Assembly: GCA_017537965.1 (NCBI GenBank)
Contig: JAFYJV010000022.1
Span: forward strand, 1-64,000
Direction: 5' to 3'
Origin: Bacteroidales bacterium
GTDB taxonomy: Bacteria > Bacteroidota > Bacteroidia > Bacteroidales > F082
DNA length: 64,000 nucleotides
The notes below the pieces were generated by a model. It ran no database searches. It had not been told where the DNA came from and was given only the letters and a program-made list of their open reading frames with translations. The position numbers and the translations under genes are program-made. This document shows positions 1 through 8,914 of the stretch, in pieces. The number at the start of each line of letters is the position of its first letter. Positions within the stretch are counted from its first letter, which is position 1.

Positions 1-16
1 ACTCGGGACCTTGTGG

Positions 17-89
<73 letters not shown>

Positions 90-185
90 TTCGCTTCGCG
101 AATCGGGTTTCCGTTCGCGACTCGGCAATGATCAAGCACGCTTGTCATTGCTCTCGCTGCTCCGGAAACTCCGCCTGCTTTTTTG

Positions 186-258
<73 letters not shown>

Positions 259-299
259 TTTGCTTCGCGAACGGAAGTTCGCGCTTGCGAATTGCGCGG

Positions 300-307
300 C
301 AAAGATA
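300..307 (-). promoter_or_regulatory. -7 box TATCTTTG for the tRNA-Gly genes
   Basis: The minus strand reads TATCTTTG about 40 nt upstream of the mature 5' end of tRNA copy 2. Between them lies a short perfect hairpin, CGCGAAC/GTTCGCG (266-283, GGAA loop), which would sit in the 5' leader of the precursor. Confidence 0.6.
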
Positions 308-376
308 CAACTTTTTTCTTTTACGCAAGTATTTTTTTAATTTTTTTATTTCACCCCCCTCACTCCTAACTCCTAA

Positions 377-2974
377 CTATTTGAGCAGCTTTTTTATCTC
401 ATTCAACTTCATCAATGCCTCCACAGGGGTTAATGTGTCGATATTCGTGTTGAGGATGTCCTCCTTGATCTGCAACAGCAATGGATCATCCAGCTGAATG
501 AAACTCAATTGCATCGGCTCCTCTGGCTTCAAGGCAGCCTTATCGACTTGATCGCCGGTATGCGACTTTTCCAACTGGGTCAACAGTTTTTCGGCTCGTT
601 CCACCACTTTGCGAGGCATGCCAGCCATGGCAGCCACATGGATGCCAAAGCTATGGGCGCTTCCCCCTCGTTTCAGTTTGCGCAGAAAAACCACCTTGTT
701 GCCGACTTCCTTGACGGAGACATGGTAGTTCTTGATCCTCGCAAAGGACGATTCCATTTCGTTCAACTCGTGGTAGTGGGTGGCAAACATCACCTTGGCG
801 CGGCTCACAGGATGGTCGTGCAAGAACTCAGTGATGGCCCAGGCGATGCTGATGCCGTCGTAAGTGCTGGTGCCGCGTCCGATCTCGTCCAACAGCACAA
901 GGCTCCGCGACGACACATTATTTAATATACTCGCTGTTTCGTTCATCTCCACCATGAAAGTGGATTCGCCCGACGAGATATTGTCGGAAGCGCCCACACG
1001 GGTGAAGATCTTATCGACCAGCCCGATCTGCGCAGAGGCTGCAGGCACGAAACTGCCCATCTGCGCCATCAGCACAATCAAGGCGGTTTGCCTTAACAAG
1101 GCCGACTTGCCCGACATGTTGGGCCCGGTGATGACAATGATCTGCTGCTTGTCGCGGTCGAGATACACATTATTGGATATGTAGTCTTCTCCAGCGGGAA
1201 GCATCTGTTCGATGACGGGATGCCGTCCGTCTTTGATATCCAACACGTAGGAATCGTCAATGGTTGGTCTTACATAATTGAATTTCAAAGCAATATCGGC
1301 GAAACTTACCAAACAATCCAAACGTGCGACCAAAGTGGCGTCCAACTGAATGGGCTCCACAAATTCCGAGACGGCTCCAACTAATTCAGCATAAAGCCTT
1401 TGCTCGATGGCCGCGATTCTTTCTTCAGCTCCCAGAATCTTCTGCTCGTATTCTTTCAGTTCTTCCGTGATGTAACGCTCTGCGTTGGCGAGAGTCTGTT
1501 TGCGGATCCACTCCTGAGGCACCTTTTCCTTGTGGGTGTTGGTCACCTCTAAATAATAGCCGAACACATTGTTGTAACCCACTTTCAGCGACGTGATTCC
1601 AGTGGCTTCCATCTCGCGTTTTTGGATGTTCATGAGGTAGTCTTTGCCGGAACGCGACAGTCCTCGCAATTCATCAAGTTCGGCATCTACTCCTTCTGCC
1701 ATGAAATTTCCTTTGGAGAGCAGGGCAGGGGCTTCTGGATTCAGTTCTTTTTTGATGCGTTCGCGGATGCTGGCACAGGGATTCAGCTGTTCGGCAAAAA
1801 CCTTGAGGGATTCATGTTGGCTGGCTGTACATAGCTGTTTCAGCGATTCCACTTGGTCAAGGGCTCTCCCAACTTGTAATAGCTCTCTTGGGTTGACTCT
1901 CGAAAGGGAAACTTTGGAAATGAGACGCTCCAAGTCGTTGATGGCGCGGATAGACTCTTGGAATTGGTCGATGGCTTCACGATGCTGTGTGAAATATTCC
2001 ACCACCTCGTATCGGGCGTTGATTTGTTCCTTGTTTTTTAAAGGTAAGGCAACCCACCGACGCATCAGGCGACTGCCCATGGGGGAAACCGTCTTGTCGA
2101 TGACATCGATCAAGGTCTTGGCATTGGTGTTGGTGGTATGCAGCAATTCCAAGTTGCGGATAGTGAACTTGTCTAGCCACACGAACTGCCCTTGGTCGAT
2201 ACGTGACAGGGTGGTGATATGGTTGATCTTGTCATGATGCGTCTCAAGCAAGTAATGGATGCAAACCCCAGCCGCAACGATGCCTTTGGGGAAGTCGTCA
2301 ACTCCAAAGCCTTTGAGCGAGGTGGTTTGGAAATGGCGGCTCAGTACCTCGTTGGCATAATCCTCAGTGAAGACCCAGTCGTCGAAAACCGTAAGGTAGT
2401 GCTTGCCTCCGAACAGTTCAATGAAATCACGGCGTTTGTTGCGTTGCACCAACACTTCCGAAGGATTGAAACTCTGTAGTAGTTTGTCAATGTATTCGTT
2501 GTTGCCTTGAGTGAGGTAGAACTCACCGGTGGACACATCCAAAAATGCCACACCGGATATTTCTTTGTCAAGGTGTACGGCAGCAAGAAAGTTGTTCTCC
2601 TTCTGTTCCAGCACGCTGTCGTTGTAGGTCACGCCAGGGGTCACTAACTCGATGACGCCGCGCTTGACCAACTTTTTGGTAAGTTTTGGATCCTCCAACT
2701 GCTCGCAAATGGCTACTTTAAGCCCCGCCCTCACCAGTTTGGGCAAATAGGTGTCCAGGGCATGGTGCGGGAAACCCGCCATCGCCATGTCGGCGGCTGC
2801 CCCGTTGGATCGTTTGGTGAGTACGATGCCTAGCACCTCGGACGCTCTTACGGCATCTTCACCGTATGTCTCATAAAAATCTCCCACGCGGAATAGCAAC
2901 ATCGCATCAGGATACTTCACCTTGAATGCATTGTACTGCTTCATCAATGGGGTGTCAGCACTGTCTTTTGCCAT
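377..2974 (-). CDS. mutS: DNA mismatch repair protein MutS
   Basis: ATPase that recognises mismatches and small loops after replication and recruits MutL. The 865-aa length fits the family. Visible are the N-terminal mismatch-reading motif GDFYE (Phe-X-Glu), the connector/lever/clamp region, the Walker A GPNMSGKS near residue 620, the Walker B region [16 protein letters not shown], and a C-terminal helix-turn-helix/dimer region. I start at the ATG at 2974 ([14 protein letters not shown]) and not the in-frame ATG at 3016. A TATTTTTG box lies at 2993-3000, between the two, so a transcript from it would only contain the later ATG. Transcribed alone and divergent from the methyltransferase gene. 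Confidence 0.97.
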   Translation of the reverse strand: MAKDSADTPLMKQYNAFKVKYPDAMLLFRVGDFYETYGEDAVRASEVLGIVLTKRSNGAAADMAMAGFPHHALDTYLPKLVRAGLKVAICEQLEDPKLTKKLVKRGVIELVTPGVTYNDSVLEQKENNFLAAVHLDKEISGVAFLDVSTGEFYLTQGNNEYIDKLLQSFNPSEVLVQRNKRRDFIELFGGKHYLTVFDDWVFTEDYANEVLSRHFQTTSLKGFGVDDFPKGIVAAGVCIHYLLETHHDKINHITTLSRIDQGQFVWLDKFTIRNLELLHTTNTNAKTLIDVIDKTVSPMGSRLMRRWVALPLKNKEQINARYEVVEYFTQHREAIDQFQESIRAINDLERLISKVSLSRVNPRELLQVGRALDQVESLKQLCTASQHESLKVFAEQLNPCASIRERIKKELNPEAPALLSKGNFMAEGVDAELDELRGLSRSGKDYLMNIQKREMEATGITSLKVGYNNVFGYYLEVTNTHKEKVPQEWIRKQTLANAERYITEELKEYEQKILGAEERIAAIEQRLYAELVGAVSEFVEPIQLDATLVARLDCLVSFADIALKFNYVRPTIDDSYVLDIKDGRHPVIEQMLPAGEDYISNNVYLDRDKQQIIVITGPNMSGKSALLRQTALIVLMAQMGSFVPAASAQIGLVDKIFTRVGASDNISSGESTFMVEMNETASILNNVSSRSLVLLDEIGRGTSTYDGISIAWAITEFLHDHPVSRAKVMFATHYHELNEMESSFARIKNYHVSVKEVGNKVVFLRKLKRGGSAHSFGIHVAAMAGMPRKVVERAEKLLTQLEKSHTGDQVDKAALKPEEPMQLSFIQLDDPLLLQIKEDILNTNIDTLTPVEALMKLNEIKKLLK

Positions 2975-2992
2975 GGGTTCGTTTTTGTCTGA

Positions 2993-3000
2993 CAAAAATA
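2993..3000 (-). promoter_or_regulatory. -7 box TATTTTTG for mutS
   Basis: Minus-strand TATTTTTG whose 3' end is 18 nt upstream of the preferred mutS ATG at 2974. It supports the shorter start. Confidence 0.5.
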
Positions 3001-3089
3001 GGAAATTCTCTAACATAACGTGATTTTGCTTGTGCGAAATACTTATGATTATTTGTTGAATTGTTGGTTCTTTGAATTGTTTATTTGCT

Positions 3090-3097
3090 TATCTTTG
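3090..3097 (+). promoter_or_regulatory. -7 box TATCTTTG for the SpoU methyltransferase gene
   Basis: Exact TATCTTTG 17 nt before the ATG at 3115. The 3056-3090 stretch just upstream carries TTG/TTTG-rich octamer-like repeats that, read on the other strand, resemble the CAAATCAA repeats seen elsewhere. Confidence 0.6.
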
Positions 3098-3114
3098 AAT
3101 TTTAATACTGTATT

Positions 3115-3666
3115 ATGCGAAAACTATCAATGGAAGAGCTTCATAGGCTCAACAAGGAAGATTACGAGGCTGTTGACAAACTTCCCGTGATCATGGTGCT
3201 TGACAATATCAGATCCTTGAGCAATGTGGGTGCGGTGTTCCGATCTGCAGATGCCTTTAGGATTAAAGAGGTGTTTCTGTGTGGTATCACCGCCTGCCCA
3301 CCGCACCGTGAGATCCACAAGACCGCCTTGGGAGCCGATGAGACCGTGAAATGGCGTTATTTTGAAACGACCTCAGCAGCCTGTAAAGAACTTAAATCAT
3401 TGGGTTATAGTATTGTAGCGGTAGAACAAGTGGAGGGGAGTATCCCGCTCCAGAAGTTCAAAGTGACACCCAACACCGCGTTCGTGATGGGCAATGAAGT
3501 GGAAGGAGTCAGCGACGAAGTCCTCCCTTTCTGCTCCTCTGCCGTCGAAATTCCTCAAGAAGGTACCAAACATTCCCTTAATGTTTCAGTCTGCTCTGGA
3601 ATTATTATGTGGAATTCTTTTCAACAACTCTTTCTTTCTGGAAGGGATGGAGACTGTACTTTTTAG
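3115..3666 (+). CDS. SpoU/TrmH-family RNA 2'-O-methyltransferase
   Basis: SAM-dependent 2'-O-ribose methyltransferase of the SPOUT superfamily; the target (tRNA or rRNA) cannot be told from sequence. All three SpoU motifs are present: motif 1 LDNIRSLSNVGAVFRSAD (residues about 29-46), motif 2 FVMGNEVEGVSDEV (about 122-135) and motif 3 IPQEGTKHSLNVSV (about 145-158), which make the knotted SAM pocket. At 183 aa it is a bare catalytic domain without an N-terminal RNA-binding extension. It has its own promoter and is divergent from mutS. Confidence 0.9.
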   Translation: MRKLSMEELHRLNKEDYEAVDKLPVIMVLDNIRSLSNVGAVFRSADAFRIKEVFLCGITACPPHREIHKTALGADETVKWRYFETTSAACKELKSLGYSIVAVEQVEGSIPLQKFKVTPNTAFVMGNEVEGVSDEVLPFCSSAVEIPQEGTKHSLNVSVCSGIIMWNSFQQLFLSGRDGDCTF

Positions 3667-3738
3667 AAAATTATCAACAGCCTGTTGAAAAAATTGTTGA
3701 AAAAAAACAAAAAATTTGGTTGGAAACAAAAAAAATTC

Positions 3739-3746
3739 TATTTTTG
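3739..3746 (+). promoter_or_regulatory. Possible -7 box TATTTTTG for the OmpA-like gene
   Basis: TATTTTTG about 109 nt upstream of the ATG at 3855. If used, the mRNA would have a long, AT-rich leader. No conserved riboswitch fold was recognised in it. Confidence 0.35.
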
Positions 3747-3854
3747 TTCGCTTTTTATTGTGTAATGTAGGTTGCAAAAAGAAGCAATTTGGTTCTTTGA
3801 ATGAATATTTGAATATAAATCTAATAATTAATTACAAACTTAACTCATTGCGTT

Positions 3855-5831
3855 ATGAAAATGAAATTGACGTTATCAAAACTTCTGATGATTGTCATCA
3901 TGGCAATCCTTCCTGTGACATTCTATGCCCAGGGACATCAATCCAAGCCCGTGGAGAAGTATTTCTACCTCTTCGCTGAAGGCGGTCTCTCTATCAACCA
4001 CACCGACTTGGCTAACTATGGTTTCATTCCCTTCCTCCAAGATGGCAAGTTTACGGTTGACAACTATGTATTCAAAAACTTTGACGGTCAAGTAGGTCTT
4101 GGTTATCAATTCGGCAAGGTGTTAGGCATGAACGCCAAGTTTGGAACTGGTACGCTTGCTGGTGAGAAACATCATCAGGAACTCGCTCCCCTTGGCTTGA
4201 GCCAGAATTATCGTGACCTTCAACTGGTGAATACCACCTTTATGGAGGCCAACTTGAATTTGACTTTCAACTTGAGCAACTTGTTCTTCGGCTATAACCC
4301 GAGAAGAGTGTTCAACTTCATTCCTCATGTTGGTGTCGGTGGTATTCGTTACCATGCAGGTGCTGTGAATCACATCAGCCCATTCTCCTCTGCTACCGGA
4401 GAAGGTGGTACCACTGAACTTCTTCCAGCCAAAACGGATGCTGAAATGATCTATACGGTTCCCGTTGGCGCTGAACTGAACTTCAACGTTGCTCCCAAAC
4501 TGGACATCTTCCTTGACTATACACTGACTTGGGCTGGCAATGACAAGTTGGATCAAACCACCAAGGCAAAAGATGACATCCAAGTCATCAACGATATGTA
4601 TAGCGCCCTTAACCTGGGTCTTCGCTTCAAGTTCAACAACCCCTGCGACATTGACAAGATGGCTCGCGATGCCAACCAAATCACAATGAAGGCTAACCCG
4701 GATCCTCTGAAGGAAGAAAACGGCAAGGTCTGCTTCGATGTGGAGTTTGATGTTCCTGCCAAGTACTTCCAAAAGCAGGCTGTCATGAATGTGACACCTA
4801 CCTTGGACTATAAGGGCGGTTCAATTGAACTTGATCCTGTTACCTTCGTTGGTGAAAAGGTGAAGGGCGAAGGCGATTTCGTCGTCAGCTACAGCAAGGG
4901 TGGCAAGTTCACCAAGAACTATTGCATCGACTACACCGAAGAGATGCAAAACAGCACCCTCAACGGCAACCCGATGTTCTATGTCTATAACGGCACCATC
5001 TATCCTACCCAAGAGGAAATCGTGAAGAACACCTATTATGCTCAGGGTGGTCAGAGAAAACTGGCTGATGGCGTCATCGTTCCTCCCGCGCCGAAGTGCG
5101 AAGTGAGCAACCTCGTAACCAAGGTTGACGAACACGCTATCACTGTCAGCTGGAGCGGCAATGCTGAATCCTATGACATCTACTTCACTCAGGAAGGTGC
5201 TCCGGATGCCAACAGCACTCCTACGGTTGCTGGCCTGAAGGATACTTATTACACCTTCACCGACCTCGAAAGCGGTGACTTCAACATCTTCGTCAAGGCG
5301 AACTGCTCAGAGGAAAATTCTAGCGAATGGGTTGGTACCCAAGCTGCCATCATCCCCGAGGTGAAGCCGATCTGCATCTTCTACTTCGACTACAACTCCT
5401 CTGTCTTGAAACCCAACACCAAGCAGAACAAGGAAGCTGTCAAGGCTTTGGCTGAGAAACTGGCTTCCGGCGAGGCAATCAACGGCTTTGACATCCAAGG
5501 CTGGGCTTCTCCTGAAGGTGAGTACGCTCTCAACACCAACCTGGCCAACGAGCGTGCCGATGCTGCTAACAAGGCTATCAAGAACCAGTTCAAGAAACTC
5601 AAACTGAACGAAAAGAACTTCAACTTCACTAGCAAGGGCTACGGTCCTGACTGGGATAAGTTCATGGAACTCGTTCAGAACTCCAATATCGCCGACAAGG
5701 ATCAAATCCTCCGCGTGATCAAGAACAGCTCGAACCGCGAACAGGAAATCAAGAACATGATCAATGTGTATCCTGAACTTGAGAGAGACATTCTCCCGCT
5801 GATCCGTCGCGCTGAAGTCTATGCCAAGTAA
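3855..5831 (+). CDS. Outer-membrane beta-barrel / OmpA-like protein
   Basis: Probable abundant outer-membrane protein tying the membrane to peptidoglycan. A Sec signal peptide (MKMKLTLSKLLMIVIMAI..., ending near FYAQG) is followed by a beta-barrel-like region with alternating aromatic strands (residues about 30-265). Then come a middle region without clear assignment, a fibronectin-III-like module (about 415-500), and a C-terminal OmpA-type domain (about 505-658) with the peptidoglycan-binding pattern NLANERADAANKAI. The 658-aa length resembles Bacteroidales OmpA-family proteins with an interposed Fn3 domain. Monocistronic, closed by a strong terminator. Confidence 0.85.
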   Translation: MKMKLTLSKLLMIVIMAILPVTFYAQGHQSKPVEKYFYLFAEGGLSINHTDLANYGFIPFLQDGKFTVDNYVFKNFDGQVGLGYQFGKVLGMNAKFGTGTLAGEKHHQELAPLGLSQNYRDLQLVNTTFMEANLNLTFNLSNLFFGYNPRRVFNFIPHVGVGGIRYHAGAVNHISPFSSATGEGGTTELLPAKTDAEMIYTVPVGAELNFNVAPKLDIFLDYTLTWAGNDKLDQTTKAKDDIQVINDMYSALNLGLRFKFNNPCDIDKMARDANQITMKANPDPLKEENGKVCFDVEFDVPAKYFQKQAVMNVTPTLDYKGGSIELDPVTFVGEKVKGEGDFVVSYSKGGKFTKNYCIDYTEEMQNSTLNGNPMFYVYNGTIYPTQEEIVKNTYYAQGGQRKLADGVIVPPAPKCEVSNLVTKVDEHAITVSWSGNAESYDIYFTQEGAPDANSTPTVAGLKDTYYTFTDLESGDFNIFVKANCSEENSSEWVGTQAAIIPEVKPICIFYFDYNSSVLKPNTKQNKEAVKALAEKLASGEAINGFDIQGWASPEGEYALNTNLANERADAANKAIKNQFKKLKLNEKNFNFTSKGYGPDWDKFMELVQNSNIADKDQILRVIKNSSNREQEIKNMINVYPELERDILPLIRRAEVYAK

Positions 5832-5852
5832 TCTTGGGTAGATAACGACAAG

Positions 5853-5884
5853 AAAAGGCCGCTCGAAGAGCGGCCTTTTTTTTG
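5853..5884 (+). terminator. Rho-independent terminator after the OmpA-like gene
   Basis: Perfect stem with arms AAAAGGCCGCTC and GAGCGGCCTTTT around a GAA loop, continued by a T run to 5884. The A-rich left flank may also let it stop minus-strand transcripts from the deoxynucleoside kinase gene, whose stop lies at 5905. Confidence 0.92.
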
Positions 5885-5904
5885 TTCCTGTTTTTCAAAA
5901 AAAG

Positions 5905-6546
5905 TCAGAAGGTGATGCGATGGACACCGATATCGTATGGCTGGCTGATGGCTTCGATGATCTGCCTGTAGTCTTTCTCGTTGGCGACGAAATCCAATCG
6001 GTTGGTGTCCAAAACCAGAATCCGCATCTCGTTCTGCTGCTGCTTGATGAAGTCGAAATAACCCTGCTGAACACTATCCAAATACTCGTCGGTAATGCTT
6101 TGCTCGTATGCCCTGCCGCGTTTGCGGATGTTGTATTGCAGATGATCGACATCCAGATACAGATACACCATCAACTCGGGCTTGGGGATGTTGGCGAAGA
6201 TGATGTTGAAAAACCGCGCGAACAACTGGTATTCGTCTTCCTGCAGATTGTTTCTTGAGAAAATCAACGACTTGGCGACGTAATAGTCCGAGATGATGAA
6301 GTCGTGAAAAAGGTCCAAATTGGCCAACTTGTCCTTCAGTTGCTGGAAACGCAAGGCCAAAAAGGTCATCTCCACCTGAAAGGCGTACTTGTCGGGCTCC
6401 TTGTAGAACTTCGGCAGGAACGGGTTCTTGTCGGCCTCAAACTCCTCCAATACCAACTTGCCGTTGAAATCATTGGCAATACGGGTGGAGAGCGTGGTCT
6501 TTCCCGCTCCGATGGTTCCTTCGATGGCGATGTAATTATACTCCAT
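5905..6546 (-). CDS. Deoxynucleoside kinase (dNK family)
   Basis: ATP-dependent phosphorylation of a deoxynucleoside in the salvage pathway; base preference not determinable. The P-loop GTIGAGKTT is at residues 10-18. The DYYVAKSLIF segment and the arginine-rich lid (NIRKRGRAYEQ) match the dCK/dGK/dAK fold. With the ATG at 6546 (MEYNYIAIEG) it has 213 aa, the usual family size; the longer in-frame start at 6588 would add residues lying inside folK. This start is 2 nt after the folK stop, so the two form an operon, but a TATCTTTG box inside the folK 3' end may also drive it alone. Confidence 0.9.
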   Translation of the reverse strand: MEYNYIAIEGTIGAGKTTLSTRIANDFNGKLVLEEFEADKNPFLPKFYKEPDKYAFQVEMTFLALRFQQLKDKLANLDLFHDFIISDYYVAKSLIFSRNNLQEDEYQLFARFFNIIFANIPKPELMVYLYLDVDHLQYNIRKRGRAYEQSITDEYLDSVQQGYFDFIKQQQNEMRILVLDTNRLDFVANEKDYRQIIEAISQPYDIGVHRITF

Positions 6547-6548
6547 AA

Positions 6549-7043
6549 TCAAGGCAAAGATACATAAACTTTGCTTGGGTCGGAACAATTATCAAGCAAT
6601 TGTTTTTGACTCAAATTGAATTCGGGATGCAGGAAATCGGGCACCAACTCGCACAATGGCAGCAGCGCAAACCGCCGGAGATGCAACCTTGGATGCGGCG
6701 CGGTCACCTTTTCAGTGCGGATGATCTTGTCGCCGTAATAGAGAATGTCCAAATCGACGGTCCTCGAACAATAGCCTTGCTGCTCGGGATGTCTCACTCG
6801 TCCTAATTCGGCTTCAATCTCCAAGAGCGCGTCCATCAAGGCATCGGGTTCCAACTCGGTCTCCACCACCAACAGCTCGTTCAGAAACCATTCCTCGGCC
6901 TCGAAGCCCCAGGGCTCAGAACAATGGGCCGACGAACGTTCCACCAACATGCCGCACCTATTATTAATAAGGACGCAAGCCTGCTCCAGCAACGCCTCCT
7001 TGTCGCCTTGGTTTGAACCAAAAAGAATGTAACATCGTGTCAT
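6549..7043 (-). CDS. folK: 2-amino-4-hydroxy-6-hydroxymethyldihydropteridine pyrophosphokinase
   Basis: Transfers pyrophosphate from ATP to hydroxymethyl-dihydropterin in folate synthesis. Signatures are FGSNQGDKEALL at the N-terminus, RTVDLDILYYGD (family signature, about residues 104-115) with the Mg-binding aspartates, and HPRLHLRRFALLPL. The 164-aa length is standard. First gene of a two-gene operon with the deoxynucleoside kinase and divergent from sppA, with which it shares a 68-bp promoter region. Confidence 0.93.
   Translation of the reverse strand: MTRCYILFGSNQGDKEALLEQACVLINNRCGMLVERSSAHCSEPWGFEAEEWFLNELLVVETELEPDALMDALLEIEAELGRVRHPEQQGYCSRTVDLDILYYGDKIIRTEKVTAPHPRLHLRRFALLPLCELVPDFLHPEFNLSQKQLLDNCSDPSKVYVSLP
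6555..6562 (-). promoter_or_regulatory. -7 box TATCTTTG inside the folK 3' end
   Basis: Minus-strand TATCTTTG overlaps the last folK codons (VYVSLP) and ends 8 nt before the kinase ATG. Initiation 4-7 nt downstream would give a nearly leaderless kinase mRNA. Confidence 0.45.
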
Positions 7044-7059
7044 CTCATCTTCTTTGTTG

Positions 7060-7067
7060 CAAAGTTA
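7060..7067 (-). promoter_or_regulatory. -7 box TAACTTTG for folK
   Basis: Minus-strand TAACTTTG ends 16 nt upstream of the folK ATG. It lies back to back with the sppA promoter, so the two boxes are only 13 nt apart. Confidence 0.55.
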
Positions 7068-7080
7068 ATGTTATTATTTA

Positions 7081-7088
7081 TACCTTTG
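7081..7088 (+). promoter_or_regulatory. -7 box TACCTTTG for sppA
   Basis: TACCTTTG ends 23 nt before the sppA ATG at 7112. A TTTGTTG stretch at 7053-7059 is placed about right for the -33 element. Confidence 0.65.
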
Positions 7089-7111
7089 CAAGGCAAACAA
7101 AAACTTCAACC

Positions 7112-8893
7112 ATGAAATTCTCAAGAATCGTTTTGGCCGCTTTTGTCGGCACTTTGATCGCCTTGCTGATCATATTCTTTGTCAAAGTGGGAGTGTATTC
7201 CATTATGCTTTCCAGCATGTTGAAATCTCCATCGGAAACCTCCACTGTTGTCACTCCCAACTCGGTGCTTTACATGAAACTCAATTACGAGATTCCTGAC
7301 CGCACCATCGACAATCCTTTTGGCGCCATCGACTTCAACACCATGGAGTCGGTTGAAGCCACGGGCTTGAATGAGATTCTGCGCAATATCGAACATGCCA
7401 AGTCGGATGCCAACATCAAAGGCATCTATCTTGATTTGAGCAGCATACCCACCTCAACCGCCACCTTGCAGGAAATCCGTAACAAGCTCGCTGAGTTCAA
7501 GGAGTCGGGCAAGTTCATCGTATGTTATGGCGAGACCTATTCCCAAAGCGCTTATTATGTGGCCTCCATCGCTGATAAGATTTGGCTCAATCCCGAGGGG
7601 ATGCTGGATCTTCATGGCATGGCTTCTCAGATAATGTTCTATAAGCACCTGTTTGACAAACTTGACATCGAGATGCAGATCGTTCGCGGACCGAACAACC
7701 GCTTCAAGAGTGCCGTGGAGCCTTACTTCCTCGACAAGATGAGCGAGGCCAATCGTGAGCAGATGGAGAAATTGCTGGGTACTCTTTGGGGACAGATCCT
7801 GCAAGGGATTAGCCAGACCCGTAATATTTCCGTGGAGCAACTCAACCAGATTGCCGACAACCTGGAGCTGATGACCGATGCCCAGAAAGCCATGGAATAT
7901 GGATTGGTGGACCAACTGCTGTACAAGGACCAAGTGTTGGATGAACTGAGAAGCTTGACGGGTAGCAAGAAGAAAGTCAACGCCGTGGGTAACGCCAACT
8001 ATACAAAGTCGTACAAGATCAAGAACCTCAGCAAGAACGAAGTGGCGGTTATCTATGCCTCCGGCCAGATTTATGATGGCAAGGGCAGTGAGGAGAACAT
8101 CTATTCGGAGAATCTCTCCAAGACCATCCGCAAGGCACGCGAGGACGAGAAAGTGAAAGCTGTCGTGTTGCGTGTCAACTCCCCTGGCGGCAGCGCGTTG
8201 GCTTCAGCTGTCATCGGTCGCGAACTCGATCTGACCAAAGAAGTGAAGCCCGTCATCGTCTCCATGGGCAACTATGCTGCTTCGGGCGGTTATTGGATCT
8301 CTGCCAAAGGCGACTACATCTTTGCCGATCCTACCACGATCACGGGTTCCATCGGTGTGTTTGGCACTATTCCAAACATGCAGGGCTTCTTCAACAATAA
8401 GCTCGGTTTGACTTTCGATGTGGTCAAGACCAACCAGAATGCCGACTTTGGAAGTGTCACCCAGCCGCTGACACCTTTCCAATATGCCAAGCTTCAGGAG
8501 AACGTGGTGAAGACCTACGACGAGTTCACCCAACGTGTTGCTGAGGGCCGTGGCCTGCGCCAAAGCTATGTGGACAGTATCGGTCAAGGCCGCGTGTGGG
8601 TTGGCGCCGATGCCATCGAGTTGGGTCTTGTTGACCAGTTGGGCGACATGGAAGACGCCATCGCCTTTGCCGCGGAGAAAGCCAACCTTGGCGATGACTA
8701 CAAGGTGGTGGAGATGCCCAAGGTAAAAGATTTCTTCACCCGGATGATGGAGTCGATGAACAAGACAAATGAAATCGATGCCGCCATGAAACAGAAACTT
8801 GGCGCGTATTACCATTACGTTGAAGGTCTGGAGAATCTCCAGAAGAACACAGGGATCCAAGCCAGGATGCCGTTCGATCTGGTTATCGAATAA
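7112..8893 (+). CDS. sppA: Signal peptide peptidase SppA, 67K type (S49)
   Basis: Membrane-bound serine protease that degrades cleaved signal peptides. One N-terminal transmembrane anchor (IVLAAFVGTLIALLIIFF) precedes two tandem S49 domains. The N-terminal half contains the general-base lysine in NNRFKSAVEPY. The C-terminal half contains the nucleophile serine in NYAASGGYWISA, so the dyad is complete. The 593-aa length matches the long E. coli-type SppA. The start at 7112 is chosen because it directly precedes the membrane anchor and lies downstream of the promoter; the longer frame reaches back into folK. Confidence 0.93.
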   Translation: MKFSRIVLAAFVGTLIALLIIFFVKVGVYSIMLSSMLKSPSETSTVVTPNSVLYMKLNYEIPDRTIDNPFGAIDFNTMESVEATGLNEILRNIEHAKSDANIKGIYLDLSSIPTSTATLQEIRNKLAEFKESGKFIVCYGETYSQSAYYVASIADKIWLNPEGMLDLHGMASQIMFYKHLFDKLDIEMQIVRGPNNRFKSAVEPYFLDKMSEANREQMEKLLGTLWGQILQGISQTRNISVEQLNQIADNLELMTDAQKAMEYGLVDQLLYKDQVLDELRSLTGSKKKVNAVGNANYTKSYKIKNLSKNEVAVIYASGQIYDGKGSEENIYSENLSKTIRKAREDEKVKAVVLRVNSPGGSALASAVIGRELDLTKEVKPVIVSMGNYAASGGYWISAKGDYIFADPTTITGSIGVFGTIPNMQGFFNNKLGLTFDVVKTNQNADFGSVTQPLTPFQYAKLQENVVKTYDEFTQRVAEGRGLRQSYVDSIGQGRVWVGADAIELGLVDQLGDMEDAIAFAAEKANLGDDYKVVEMPKVKDFFTRMMESMNKTNEIDAAMKQKLGAYYHYVEGLENLQKNTGIQARMPFDLVIE

Positions 8894-8914
8894 GGTTTAG
8901 TTCAAGCTTGTGCA

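Noticed and set aside
3667-3854. Riboswitch in the leader of the OmpA-like gene
   Set aside because: The 188-nt region has only a small TCAACAG/CTGTTGA hairpin and AT-rich sequence. No known aptamer core was recognised.
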